64,000 bases of DNA from Procambarus clarkii (GCF_040958095.1 NC_091195.1:24393411-24457410), one strand, 5' to 3'; shown: positions 27,901-39,278, counted from the first letter of the stretch. Notes: generated by a model not told the origin, from the sequence alone. Numbers and translations are program-made.

Positions 27901-29097
27901 GAAAAACGTAAGCTCCCACCTAAAAATACTAAATTAATTGCATCCTACTTGCCCCAAAACAACTACTAAGTGAGCCTTGATTTCCTGCAATTGCTATTAA
28001 AACTAGGACTAGAAGTTGAACGAGTAAAAACAATCTATGAATTTAATCAGGCTCCCCATTTAAAAGATTTTATTTCAACCAACATTCGAGAACGAGCCAA
28101 TACCACCTGTAAAGTTAAAGAAAAAGCTTTTAAACTCATAAGTAATAGTCTGTACGGGAAATCAATGACAAATATATCTAGATATGCTAATACTCACCAT
28201 CTAATAACGACAAAACATTCATTCTTAACTCATGCAAGAAACCCATTGTATAAACGAGCTGTCTCTTTAGGTCCAGATAGGGTTCTCTGTACAGTAATAA
28301 AAGACATCCTTAAAGTTACCACTCCTTCTTACATGGGATATCAGATCTTGCAGATAGCCAAGAGGCGTTTATAGGAGTTCTGGTATAATGTAGTTAAAGC
28401 CCATTATGGGGAGAGAGCTAGACTAATTTATACGGATACAGACTCATTCATATTTACTCTGACCTGTAAAGATGCTTTCCAAGAAATGACAAAAGCTCCT
28501 CTAGTAGATTATATGGATTTCAGTAATTTCGACAAAGATCATCCCATGTATTCTGCTACTCGCAAAGGTGAACTAGGACTCCTCAAGTCAGAAGTAAAGC
28601 AGAAAATTATAACTGAATTAATTGCACTCAAGCCTAAAACTTATTCTCTCCTAACCCTTGATAAAGAACATTTATGTAAATGTAAAGGAATTCCTTATCA
28701 CCATCAAAAGAAAATAACACATGCATCTTTTCAGAACACATTAGAGACAAATACAACTTTTAATTTTGTATCCCGATCCATTCGTAATGTTAACGGACAG
28801 ATATGCACATGTAAAACAACTAAGCGCGGTCTGTCAGCTTTTGATGACAAGAGGTACCTCATTAGTCCCACAGAGTCATTAGCTTACGGTCACCCAGACA
28901 TTCCAGAGCGTGAGGTACAGGAAGAGGTACAGGTACAGGAAGAGGTACAGGTAGAGGAAGAGGTGCAGGTAGAGGAAGAGGTGCAGGTAGAGGAAGAGGT
29001 GTAGGTAGAGGATCCAGTAATTGTAGATAATCCCCAACCAAGACGTCAATTGTTCCCCATTTTTTATCTTTGGGAAAAGCGGGATAGAGTCGCTTAG
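24954..29097 (+). pseudogene. Polinton protein-primed DNA polymerase B, copy 1 (broken)
   Basis: Coding resumes in exon 24954-25010, then 25218 onward (GTAAGT/ATTACAG intron). An acidic linker is followed by a conserved N-terminal region, a zinc-finger-like CKIC...HEESC, CQLCHQTF...HRHH (about 26730-26790), exonuclease-like HNAAYDLG (26883), polymerase motif A LDFNSLY (about 27630), motif B NSLYGKS (about 28145) and motif C YTDTDS (about 28430). It would copy the element using a protein primer. Breaks: a frameshift near 26195 (also in copy 2), an in-frame TAA at 27967, an in-frame TAG at 28372 and a TAG at 29002 after an acidic Glu-Val-Gln-Val repeat tail. Reading past it ends at 29095. Catalytic residues are kept. 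Confidence 0.85.
28908..29003 (+). repeat. Short tandem repeat coding an acidic EVQV(E/Q)E tail
   Basis: GAGGTACAGGTA/GAGGTGCAGGTAGAGGAA units repeat about six times at the C-terminus of the polymerase. One CAG to TAG change ends the frame; it is shared by copy 2 (54505). Confidence 0.85.
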
Positions 29098-29104
29098 CAA
29101 TTAT

Positions 29105-29660
29105 TCCCTAACAACAACTAAGTCTATGTTACTTTATTGTCTATGTATTATCTATAACTATATTCTATGACTTTGATTTTGTTACTGTATTTGATATGAA
29201 ATGACTATATTCTAATGTCTATGATATTTTTGATATTGTATATTCTATGATTTTCTTACTGTATTGGATATGTTATGACTATGATTTTATTGGTTATGAT
29301 TTATTTTGTTACTGTACTGGCTATGATTTGTTACTGTATTTGATATGAAATGACTATATTCAAATGTCTATGATATTTTGATATTGTATATTCTATGATT
29401 TTCTTACTGTATTGGATATGTTATGACTATGATTTTATTGGCTATGATTTATTTTGTTACTGTACTGGCTGTGATTTGTTACTGTATTCGATATGAAATG
29501 ACTATATTCAAATGTCTATGATATTTTGATATTTTATATTCTATGATTTTCTTACTGTATTGGATATGTTATGACTATGATTTTATTGGCTATGTTTAAA
29601 ATAAAAACTCGAATGTAGATTTCGTTTAAATACTCCTTTCATTATATATTTGTAGTTAGT
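29105..29660. repeat. ~149-bp tandem repeat between PolB and ATPase
   Basis: AT-rich, about three units. GATATGAAATGACTATATT recurs at about 29193, 29342 and 29490 with TTACTGTATTGGATATGTTATG blocks between. No ORF. It ends with TTTGTAG and the ATPase start region, so it could be a promoter or replication-related spacer; that is inference. Confidence 0.85.
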
Positions 29661-29678
29661 CTATTGAATCCTAGTAAC

Positions 29679-30334
29679 ATGGAAGGGCAGAAAAAAGTTA
29701 TTACTGAAACCCAGTTGAATATATTTAGCGAACCGTCAAGAATTATTATTGCTGGATTTTCAAATGGTGGGAAGAGCTATTTATGTGCTAAAATGATAGA
29801 GAAATATCAGCAGAACTTTGCAAAAATAATTATCTGTGGAAGCGGGTATAAAGAGTTGAGAACTAATCCACTCATTAAACATAAGATATCTTTTTACTCT
29901 GAAATTGTAAACCCTTTAGACGATCGTGATCCAGAGGACACATCTCATATATTAGTTGTTTATGATGACTTGTATGATGAATCTACAAACTCTAAAGAGT
30001 AAGTGATATATTTACTAAGGGACGGCATGAGAACATCTCTGTTATTTTTATAACCCAAAATATATTTTTCAGTGGGAAATTTTCTAGATCTATAAGTTTA
30101 AATGCTTCTCATTTTATTCTGCTTAAATCAAGAGACTTGTCCCAGATAGAAACATTAGGCAGACAAATATTCGGAAAACAAGATGCCAAGAAATTTTTAG
30201 ATATATATAAGAAAGTGATTTCTCGACAGTATGAGTATTTACTTGTTGACTTGGGCGTTAAAACACCTGAATCCATAATATTTAGGGGAAATATTGTAAA
30301 TGAACCCCCATATGAAATAGTGTATCAATGGTGA
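29679..30334 (+). pseudogene. A32-like genome-packaging ATPase, copy 1 (frameshifted)
   Basis: Same protein as the intact copy at 55170. Walker A GFSNGGKS and Walker B ILVVYDDL are present. A single-base difference at 29995-30003 (copy 1 reads TCTAAAGAGTAAG where copy 2 has TCTAAAATAGTAAG) ends the frame; the rest continues in another frame to TGA at 30332. Whether this is a real mutation or a sequence error cannot be told. Confidence 0.88.
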
Positions 30335-31438
30335 ACATTACACAAACTCTTAATAAGATATACAATGACCCAAGTCCATAGGTGGGTTTGGCGGCGTTTT
30401 AAAATTGTATAAGGCTGCAAAGAAAACAATCCCTGAATTAACTATAAAAGATGTGAAAGACTATTTAAAAACGTCTAATGCATATACCTTACATCTATTA
30501 ACAAAACGTAAATTTAAACGAAGACGTATCTTAGCACCTAGACCTAAAGCTTTCTTTACCAGTGACTTGGCTGATATGACATTGTTAGCTAAGCACAACA
30601 ATGATATTAAATATTTATTAGTTTGTGTTGATATATTTTCAAGGTTTGCACATGTAGTTCCACTATCCACTAAATCAGGTCAGAGTGTAAGTGAAGCCAT
30701 GAAAGCTATTCTGGATTTACCTTCATCAAAGGTGTAAGGAAGCTTAACACTGATAAGGGCGATGAATTCTATAATAAATATATGAAACGATTGTTAGACA
30801 GTAAAAACATTGAACTGTACAGTGTATTTTCTCAGGAAACTAAAGCCAGCATTGCAGAGAGATTTATAAGAACATTGAAAACTAAGATATATAAATATTT
30901 AACGGCTTATAACACCTTAACCTATATAAATGTTTTACCTGATATGGTTAAAACGTATAATAGAACACCACATAGAGGATTAAAGGGGAAAATACCTATT
31001 GATGTACATGCTTTATCTTCGCCACAAGATGTGACTAGGCAGTTTAAGCTCATGTATAAAGGAGAGCAGCAGACTAAGCCACGCATCAGTAATCATCTGT
31101 CTGTGGGAGATACAGTACGGCTTGCCTTATCTAATCGTATTTCAAAGTTCAAAAGAAGTTTTCATCAACAGAACACTAAGGAAATATTTACTATTGCTCA
31201 AATTGATACTAAACAACCTGTGCCTTTATATTATCTAAAGGACTTAAATAATAGACTTATAGAAGGCGGATTTTATAGAGAGGAGTTGACTCCCACCTAC
31301 TTGTCAGATACATTTGAAGTTGAGAGAATTATAAGTAAACGTATAGTTGGTAATACTACTTTATATAAAGTTAGATACGTCGGTTACGACAGTTCATTTG
31401 ATCAGTGGGTGAATTCAGATGACGTGAAGAAACTATGA
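30328..31438 (+). pseudogene. Polinton integrase with chromodomain, copy 1 (frameshifted)
   Basis: Starts at ATG 30328, overlapping the ATPase stop (ATGGTGA). Compared with copy 2 it lacks one C near 30370 and one A near 30731, and has a substitution that turns the Gly after the second catalytic Asp region into Asp (GGCGAT for GGCGGT at about 30760). Pieces of the frame are 30328-30370, 30405-30737 and 30782-31438. The C-terminal chromodomain is intact. Confidence 0.9.
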
Positions 31439-31776
31439 AGAAGCAGCCCTTAGTTAGCAAGTATCGTGGATTTATTGAACTATTAGCTAGATTAGGTTAT
31501 AATTCTAGGAAAAAGTTAATTAAGACTCTTAAAAGGAACATATACTTTGCCTATCTAAAATATTTAATAATTTCTTAAAAAATAAAATTGAAGTTGGGAA
31601 GCCTATTTTAAAGAGACTTTCTAAATATAGAGCTCTACTCCATACATTAGCCTGTAAGAAGAAGGCTATTTTCACTCAAGAAAGACATATTAACGAGTAA
31701 AAGAGGAGGTAATTTATGGGGCATTTTACTTCCCATAGCTATAAATTTTATTTCAAGGCTATTTAATAAGGAATAA
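31435..31776 (+). pseudogene. Small basic pX-like protein, copy 1
   Basis: ATG overlaps the integrase stop (ATGA). See copy 2 at 56929 for the description. Copy 1 has further small differences near 31530-31560, 31665 and 31716 that break the frame. Confidence 0.55.
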
Positions 31777-32226
31777 TGAAAGAATTCTATCTTGTACCAC
31801 GAAAAGCTATTGATCGACAGAAGCCTATGGCAGTAAATGTTGAGAAGCCTACGACGACAGTGAGAACAAATCCTGTTATACAACACTTGATAGACTTAAG
31901 ATTAAAGCTTAAGGATTATGATTTGCAGTCTCCCTGTTAAATTATTTTAAATACAACTGGACTTGTAAAGTAGGATGAGGAAGGGAACATTACATCGCCA
32001 GTTACTGGGATCATATTGTTGATGATGTTATAGGCAGGATGTGCACTCGGAAATTGCTATTCCCTGAAGATAAATTGCCCATAGCAAAGTTGTTTTTTAC
32101 TTTGACCTCTACACCTAAGAATTTATTTAGAAATGTAGATGCAAAAATCAAGTGTTTTCTCCTCCGAGTTCGAAGAGGAAGATCACAGCTGGAGATGAAG
32201 GAGAGTCTACCTGGATACCATATTAA
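31776..32226 (+). pseudogene. Conserved Polinton protein of unknown function, copy 1
   Basis: Follows the pX-like gene with overlapping TAATG. Copy 1 is broken near 31924-31960 and 32010. A strong donor AAGGTGAGT follows at 32228 and an acceptor CTACAG at 32269, just before the minor capsid ATG. See copy 2 for motifs. Confidence 0.55.
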
Positions 32227-32270
32227 GGTGAGTTTCTGTTTATTTTTATCATTTACTATTAGTCTACAGG

Positions 32271-33174
32271 ATGGATAGTTACGTTATATATGCAGCGAGT
32301 AACTCTGATACTGATGTATTTAAAAACAATGCTCCCAATGCTTTTGAAAATAGATTACATAATCAGCTGCCTTTAGACCCGAATAAAGCTTATGAAGTGT
32401 GCCTGAAGAATATATTCCTGCCTCCATCTTATTTCGCTGTTAGGAGGAATGACCCGGAAAGTTTTATTTCAGTTCAACTTCTAGTGTCTAATAAAAATTT
32501 ATCTGATTTGAGTACGGTGAATACATCTTTCACTTTAAAGTCGGATATTTTAGCCAGTGATAATTGCATAGAGCTAACGACTATTTTAAATAGAGAAATT
32601 TCTACTATATTTTCAAAAGGTTCACTGAGTTTTATAGGACCCGTACTTAATTATAATTTCCCAGATCACGGGGACGTTTATATGAAATATGATTCGAGTA
32701 TTAATCGAATTAAGTTTAATGCAGCATTTAGTGAGAAGTTGTTAAAATTATTTATTACAAAGGATGGAAAATTAGTTGTTCGAATTTCTTTATCTTTCGG
32801 TCGAAATATATGTAAAGTTATTGGAGCTGAAGTAGGTAAAGCCTATGATATTTTTATTATGAATAAGCTACCTAATAACAGGTTACTGTACAAGATACAT
32901 GCTATTATCATCCTAGGCCGGAGGCCGTATAGATTTCTTGTGTGTATATTGTGATAAGGTGCAGCCCACCATGTTTGGTAATCAGATTGTAAATATCTTG
33001 GATGTTGTTTCGTTTCAAAGTAATGTAACACACAGGAAATTATATAAACCTTTAAATACGACTAATATTGATGGCATCAGTATTAGATTAACAGATCAAG
33101 ATGGGGAGCCTGTATATTTTGAAAAGGATGGATGTACGATTGCAGTATTACATATTAGACCCGTTGATATATAA
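32271..33174 (+). pseudogene. Minor capsid (penton-like) protein, copy 1
   Basis: The frame runs from ATG 32271 to about 32930, then shifts to the frame ending TAA 33172-33174. The C-terminal part CDKVQPTMFGNQIVNILDV and SIRLTDQDGEPVYF ... IAVLHIRP is the conserved block of the Polinton/adintovirus-like penton, a single jelly-roll that fills capsid vertices. The two frames overlap at 32938-32954 and the same break occurs in copy 2, so it predates the duplication. Upstream DPESFISVQLLVSN and other blocks appear intact. Confidence 0.75.
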
Positions 33175-33578
33175 TGGTAAGAGGGAGTTTATCATTCTCT
33201 CTGGCCTGTTTAAACATGAGGGTCGGGTTTGTACCGCTGTCTGTTGACGAGGTAGGGCGATTTATCGCTCCTCGAGGGAAGAGAGGTGGAGCACTGGGCG
33301 ATATTACTGTTTTTGATAGAAGACATTTAAGAGGAGGTGGAATATTAAGTTTCTTAACTGGTCTAGCTCGTAGAGCAACTCCTTTCCTATTAAAAACTAT
33401 CATGCCAGCAGCATTGACAATGGGACAGAATGTTTTGCAGGATATAAATGCTGGTCAAGGTACTTTGAAAGATTCAATTAGAAAACGCGGTATGGAAACA
33501 TTGAAAAGTATAGGTCCTAAATTGTTAGCAGGTGGCCGAATAACGAAAAGAAAAACGAAAAGACCTGCCTATATATAA
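33174..33578 (+). CDS. pVI-like virion-associated protein, copy 1
   Basis: 134 residues, intact in both copies. Begins at the TAATG overlap with the minor capsid gene. Features: RGKRGG near residue 35, GGGILSFLTGLARRATPF (~54-71), a hydrophobic/amphipathic middle, and a Lys/Arg-rich C-terminus (KRKTKRP). Proteins with this architecture lie next to capsid genes in many Polintons and resemble adenovirus pVI/pX-type internal proteins; assignment is by position and composition. Gly-rich and basic character suggests capsid-internal, DNA- or membrane-contacting roles. Confidence 0.6.
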   Translation: MVRGSLSFSLACLNMRVGFVPLSVDEVGRFIAPRGKRGGALGDITVFDRRHLRGGGILSFLTGLARRATPFLLKTIMPAALTMGQNVLQDINAGQGTLKDSIRKRGMETLKSIGPKLLAGGRITKRKTKRPAYI

Positions 33579-33609
33579 AGACGTGTTTTCATAAAACAGT
33601 ACTAGTTGT

Positions 33610-34955
33610 ATGCTAGACGCAGACATGATGAGTGTAAATGCTCCTAGTGCAGCATTGCAAGTTCCTTTAGAAAATTATACAGCTGCTATAAGCGATGGCT
33701 TTCCTAAAGTTAATCCGCATAGAATGGTTGAAAGTACGATATTTTCAAGACAGACACAGGATATTTTACCTGTGAATTCAAGTATTAACAATAAATTTAA
33801 AGACTCTTATATTGAATTCCGTATCCCGGAGTTAAGGGACAATTTATTGATCTTTCGAGCTTGACGCTAGAACTGATGGTTGAATTAACGGGACCTGACG
33901 GAATTACGGCTTTAGCGGATATTAAAAATGCATCAATAGTCAATGGTTTGTCCCAGACAATGTTTAAAGCTGTAACTGTTTATTTAAATGAGCAAGTGGT
34001 GGAAACTAATTCACTATTTTCATATTTATCATATGTAAAGCTAATGACACGCTTTCTGAATGTAAAGCTGAAAGATTTAAAGAACTGACGTATTTCTATA
34101 ATGATGTTTTTCCTGAAAAATATGATGTAGATTATTTTAAGAATGCCTCAGAAGACCTTAAATCTAGATTTGTAAAGTTAAAAACTGAGGGAGTAAATTG
34201 TTGCTTTAAACTGCTATTGGACATTACAACTTTGAGCGAATATCTTTTGGATGGAATTGATATTCGTTTGAGATTAGAACTTAACAGTGATCCGTGGGTT
34301 ATAAACAGTATTGAATCTGGATATAAGTTTAACATAAAACTAGCTAGAATGTGGATTGATCGGATAACTCCATTTGCATCTGGATTGGAGGCTATTAATA
34401 GAGCTCTGGCTGAACAAAATACGCCAGTTACATATACGTTTGATAAGACACTCCACAAGACGTTCATTCTTGGTAATGGGCAGCAGAGATTAAGTATTGA
34501 CCAGCCATGGGGGAGCATTATCCCAGATAAATTATTTATTATGATGATGGATATGGAAGCAATATCAGGAGCGTATACACTTAATCCACTTTATTTCGAT
34601 CACTGCGATTTATCTAATGTATATATTACACGTGATGGGACAAACTTATTTAATATAACTTGCAAGTTCCCGAATAAATGTTCGAAACTATACTACGAGA
34701 CTCAAAATACAGTAGGCTTTAATGCTTGCAATACCTTGACATATAATTCATTTATAAAAGGAAGAACGTTACTGGCATTTAGACTAACGCCTGAGGAATT
34801 GAGAGATACCCTTCCTATAGAGGCTTCGGGAACCTGAGAATTACATTAGAATTTGCTGTTCCAGCGAAATCAAATAAAGTTATTATTTTATTCGGAATTA
34901 CAACGGGAGTATTGAGAATTTATTCCGATAGGCGAGTTGTGTGTGATACAAGAGC
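33610..34955 (+). pseudogene. Major capsid protein (double jelly-roll), copy 1
   Basis: Frame pieces: 33610-33864, 33861-34088 and about 34030-34837. EFRIPELRDN... LELMVELTGPDG, VTVYLNEQVVET and a long C-terminal half (DPWVINSIESGYKFNIKLA, DQPWGSIIPDKLF) are typical of Polinton/adintovirus-like major capsid proteins. Frameshifts near 33850 and 34030-34045 are also in copy 2. Copy 1 has an additional one-base loss near 34831 (GGGAACC for GGGAAACC), which truncates the last ~45 residues. Confidence 0.85.
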
Positions 34956-35513
34956 ATGAACTGCAAACAAATTAATACGGCATTGAACGATATGAAAGGT
35001 AGTAAAGCTAAATATATTGGATGCTATTTAGCGACGGATATATATAGAATAATGAAGCAAATACGGGATAGGCCGATTATGTTTATAATAAATACCTTAG
35101 GAAGAGACTCTAAGGAAGTAATGGGTCACTGGATTGCTGTATATAAATCTAAACGGAAAATAGTTATACTCGATTCATATGGAATAAATGTGTATTCGCC
35201 ATACATTTCGGAGTTTTTAAATTATTATAAAGACTGTGATGTATACACGTTTACAGAGAGACTTCAGAGTTTAAATACTTACGTATGCGGGCTATATGCG
35301 ATGTTTTTCTGTTACCATCTTTCAAACAAGGATCTAAAAACTGCAATAAAGCTATTTGAAACTAGTTTTACTTACGGAGAATATATGCAGAATGATAGGA
35401 ACGTAATGAGGCTATCTTATGCTTTATTTAAAAATATGCCGAGCTGCTATGAAACGCTGTGTTATGATAAGAGCGATATTTGTTGGAAAATGTGCTTGGA
35501 GACGACTGGCTGA
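34956..35513 (+). CDS. Adenain-like cysteine protease, copy 1
   Basis: 185 residues, open. Candidate catalytic set: His58 (MGHWIAVY), Asp73 (ILDSYG), Gln105 and Cys111 (YVCGLYAMFF), in the order and spacing of adenovirus-type/Ulp1-like proteases, which cleave capsid precursor proteins during maturation. Its ATG overlaps the end of the major capsid gene. A strong GTGAGT donor (35547) and TTTACAG acceptor (35634) lie downstream. Copy 2 has a two-base insertion that breaks it. Confidence 0.9.
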   Translation: MNCKQINTALNDMKGSKAKYIGCYLATDIYRIMKQIRDRPIMFIINTLGRDSKEVMGHWIAVYKSKRKIVILDSYGINVYSPYISEFLNYYKDCDVYTFTERLQSLNTYVCGLYAMFFCYHLSNKDLKTAIKLFETSFTYGEYMQNDRNVMRLSYALFKNMPSCYETLCYDKSDICWKMCLETTG

Positions 35514-35546
35514 ATGAGGCTATAACAAATTATCTAACGGAAAATG

Positions 35547-35634
35547 GTGAGTACATTTGTTTCGAGGTTTTATGTGTCTGATAAATATTGTACATGTGTA
35601 AACGCTATCTGAAACTGTTATTCTTTATTTACAG
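35547..35634 (+). other. Possible 88-nt intron after the protease
   Basis: GTGAGTACATTTG donor and TTCTTTATTTACAG acceptor, identical in position in copy 2 (about 61038-61126). No coding use was found; it may lie in the 3' UTR. Confidence 0.35.
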
Positions 35635-35713
35635 AGATGAAGAGTGAATAGGACGGATATTATACAAGCGGATTGAGGAGCGAGCTTCTTAGAACTTCGG
35701 GCTAAATGAGTCG

Positions 35714-36723
35714 TTTATTATAAATTGTGTAAACTAAATTAGATGACTAAATAAATTATAAATAAATAAATAAGTTTTATTAACGCCTAATGTATATATA
35801 TATATATATATTTATGGTGGCGAACGCTGACAATGACTGGTAGATGTCAGGGCAGGTAATCAGGTGATGATTGCCTCGGGCAGATAGCCTGGGGCAGGTA
35901 GCTGGGCCAGCTTAGATAGTCTCGGAGGCAGTTTCAGTAATAAAGGTTACATTGAGATGCTTCGGTTGATTTGTATAAAACTGACTGGTTAATGAAAAAG
36001 GAATAAAACATTACGATGTCAGAAAATAGAGAAAGAAAAATATGAAGAGGAGAGGGACGGTCCAGATATTATGGAGAAGATAAGATAAGATAAGATTAGA
36101 GGTAACCTGCATGCGACGTCTGGCTGACGGTCTAAAGTAAACACAGGTGGGCCACAGATTGTGAGGTATGAGCGGGAGACAGTGAAATGATTCAGATATA
36201 TAGCAATATACTAGTTTCTAAGTAAGAATCCCATAAGAACTTTAACAAACTTCTAAGTCTCGGAAATTATTTTCATCATAAGAACTTTAACAAACTCGTA
36301 TGACATTATTTTCATCATAAGAACTCTTAACAAACTCGTATGATATAATTTTCATTATAAGAACTTTAACACACTTCTAAAATCTCGGAAATTATTTTTC
36401 TCATAAGAATTCCATAATTCCACATCAGTGACTTGAATTTCTCCCATAAGAACTTTAACAAAACTCGTATGACATTATTTTCATCACAAGAACTTTTAAC
36501 AAACTTCTAAAATCTCGGAAATTATTTTTCTCATAAGAATTCCATAATTCCACATCTGTGACTCCCCAAATTTACCTGAAAAACCTGACACGCTACAGGG
36601 GATATTGGAACCTGAAAACCCCGACACGCTACAGGGGATATTGGACCTGAAAACCCCGAGACACGCTACACGTGATTTTGGACCTGAAAAAAAAATCACC
36701 TGTGGCGTGTCATCCCTACTACT
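35714..36723. repeat. Polinton right terminal inverted repeat, copy 1
   Basis: About 1.01 kb, inverse of 23208-24233 with a few indels. Outer array of AACCTGACACGCTACAGGGG units at the end. Confidence 0.9.
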
Positions 36724-38500
36724 CCCCACAATTCATATAGCCAAGCAAGTTATAATCTTGATAAGCTAGTTACAAACGTCAATGCACATTGTCACATCAA
36801 CAATGGGCTCGAGACCGACCACAAGTACAGTTTATAATTTAAGCAACTGATATATATGGAGGGCTAGTGTCACAATTGATATGTTTATCCTACACATAAC
36901 CCCCTCTCCCCCATCCAATAAGCAGCGGTGGATAGGTTACAATCAAGTCGTTTTTTTGCGTTTTATTCAGAGATTAGATCTTATTGGGTGAGGAAAGATA
37001 TTCATATTTTAAAGAAGGCTTCTTGGCTGATGCTCTCCATTGATGGAAAATATACAACCTTTTGAAAATCAATGTTAGTTTGATCTAGATATTGTAATTA
37101 ACGAAAGTATTTATGTCATCAGAAAGGTAGAAATATAGGCTACATTTAAAATCCTTTGTCATAAATATAACTGAAGTGAAAACGAAGATATATGCGTTTT
37201 GATAGTTACTTGATGGCTAGCTCTGAGAGTGTGAAGCCCTGCACACCAGCCAATAAATTGTATAATTAGTTTCCATATATTTTAATTAATCTTAAAAATC
37301 TATATGTCAGAAGAAAGGAAGATGTAGCTGTTAATGTGACAACATATAAAAATATATATCTCTTAAGTTAAATAAATAATACCACCTTATCGCCGGTGTC
37401 CGGACACATAAAAACTACCTAGGTATAAGTATCCAGCCAGGCGGGATCACAGGCTGCACATTACTGATAAATTATGTAATGCACTACTTGTGGTCGATCT
37501 CGAACCCATTTATGATGTGACGACTTATAGTGAATTTTGTAACTCGCTCGTCAAGATTGTATCTTGCTTAGCTAAATGAATTGTGGGGTTCGGTCCATTC
37601 ATTTTCTTTCTTTATTATGCACCCCATAATACCCATCCCGTGGGCGGTGGTGTAAATGATTACAGAGGCACATAATCGGTCCAGGAACTGAACCCTCTAG
37701 TTCGTTTAGCTAAGCAAATAACAATCTTTTGACGCTAGTTACAAAATTATTAATGTACACATACTTATGCATACATGTACATATACATACGTATACATAT
37801 ACATACATATTTAATCACCCACACAAATACACACATCAGTAATCTTTTGTGTCACAAGTGATTCAACAAGAGGCTCACAACAATCACTATACAAGGCACT
37901 TTACATCTATGAGGAGTCGCACAGTTACTAGTCTTGCTCCACACCCACCCAACTGGGCGGCAGCTTTACAGTCATGTGCTCCACACCCACCCAACTGGGC
38001 GGCAGCTTTACAGTTCCCTGGGTGTTATTCTTCACCTATATCTTTTTCTGGTTAATCCCTATTTACATTATGCAGTTCAAGTTTCGTCGCCATACTATAG
38101 TTTTTAGTTTAGTTAATTTATCACATAATGGGTTCAGGGACTGAACACACAATTTATTTATCTAAGCAAGTTACAATCTTGAGGAGCTAGCCACAAAATT
38201 CATAACACATCGTCACATCAACAACATGGGTTCGAGATCGACTACAAGTACAGTTTCTAAATTAAGCAAATGCCATATGTGGAGAGCTAGTGTCACAATT
38301 GATATGTTTGTCCTGCACATTTCCACAGTAGTTTGCTTGGGTTCTTTTAATTATCTTAGATATCATTGAAGAGAACCTCCTAGGTACTATACTGTATATA
38401 TGCTGGTAAGAAGTATAATAATCCTGAGAAATCGTGTAAATTATGTTGTACGAGTGCTTCCAGTTAAGTAACATAGTTAATTTGTATTCACGTTTTTGAA
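36724..38500. repeat. Right flank with interspersed repeat copies
   Basis: No gene. A ~170-bp segment at 36729-36905 (ATTCATATAGCCAAGCAAG... ATTGATATGTTTATCC) recurs in the same orientation at about 38148-38325 and inverted around 37490-37600. A short (ATACAT)n tract lies near 37770-37810, and a ~50-bp direct repeat (CTCCACACCCACCCAACTGG) at 37938 and 37978. These look like pieces of an interspersed repeat family. Confidence 0.6.
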
Positions 38501-39000
38501 NNNNNNNNNNNNNNNNNNNNNNNNNNNNNNNNNNNNNNNNNNNNNNNNNNNNNNNNNNNNNNNNNNNNNNNNNNNNNNNNNNNNNNNNNNNNNNNNNNNN
38601 NNNNNNNNNNNNNNNNNNNNNNNNNNNNNNNNNNNNNNNNNNNNNNNNNNNNNNNNNNNNNNNNNNNNNNNNNNNNNNNNNNNNNNNNNNNNNNNNNNNN
38701 NNNNNNNNNNNNNNNNNNNNNNNNNNNNNNNNNNNNNNNNNNNNNNNNNNNNNNNNNNNNNNNNNNNNNNNNNNNNNNNNNNNNNNNNNNNNNNNNNNNN
38801 NNNNNNNNNNNNNNNNNNNNNNNNNNNNNNNNNNNNNNNNNNNNNNNNNNNNNNNNNNNNNNNNNNNNNNNNNNNNNNNNNNNNNNNNNNNNNNNNNNNN
38901 NNNNNNNNNNNNNNNNNNNNNNNNNNNNNNNNNNNNNNNNNNNNNNNNNNNNNNNNNNNNNNNNNNNNNNNNNNNNNNNNNNNNNNNNNNNNNNNNNNNN
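38501..39000. other. Assembly gap
   Basis: 500 N, a conventional gap length, so the true distance is unknown. Sequences to left and right of the gap are not continuous. The X-only reading frames across it are artefacts. Confidence 0.99.
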
Positions 39001-39187
39001 CATATATCTACGTAAATTTTAACTACAATAAAAAAAAAATTACCTCATACATAATGAAATGGGTAGCTTTATCTTTTCATAAGAAAAAAATTTGAGAAAA
39101 TATATTAATTCAGGAAAACTTGGCTTATTAGGCAAATTTGGCCTTGCATAGTAGGCTGACAAGTGCGTTCTGGCTACTAGGTACGAC
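39001..39187. mobile_element. Foldback MITE, right half (copy 6)
   Basis: Right half of the MITE family, ending TAGGTACGAC, cut by the gap. It differs at many positions from copy 4 (13238-13627), which occupies the equivalent place, although sequence after the microsatellite is near-identical. Confidence 0.8.
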
Positions 39188-39233
39188 ATTATATATATAT
39201 AATATTATATATATATTATAATATTATATATAT

Positions 39234-39278
<45 letters not shown>

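Larger units (their letters stand above)
23208..36723 (+). mobile_element. Polinton/Maverick element, copy 1
   Basis: 13.5 kb bounded by inverted termini AGTAGTAGGGATGACACG and CGTGTCATCCCTACTACT. The terminal inverted repeats are about 1 kb (23208-24233 and 35714-36723). Cargo: Cys-rich protein, PolB, ATPase, integrase, pX-like, unknown, minor capsid, pVI-like, major capsid, protease, all on the plus strand. The AG...CT ends and gene set are hallmarks of Polintons, which replicate with a protein-primed polymerase and integrate with a retroviral-type integrase. No 6-bp target duplication is visible (left flank CCATAGT, right flank CCCCAC). Many reading frames are disrupted. Confidence 0.93.

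Noticed and set aside
34132-34518. Minus-strand 128-codon ORF in the capsid gene
   Set aside because: Antisense to the conserved capsid reading; a shadow frame.
23208-36723. Polinton as a free virus genome
   Set aside because: It is flanked by host repeats, carries shared frameshifts in capsid and polymerase genes, and is duplicated with its flanks; it is an integrated, decaying copy.
38488-39095. ORFs across the N run
   Set aside because: They consist of X residues only; the gap is unknown sequence.
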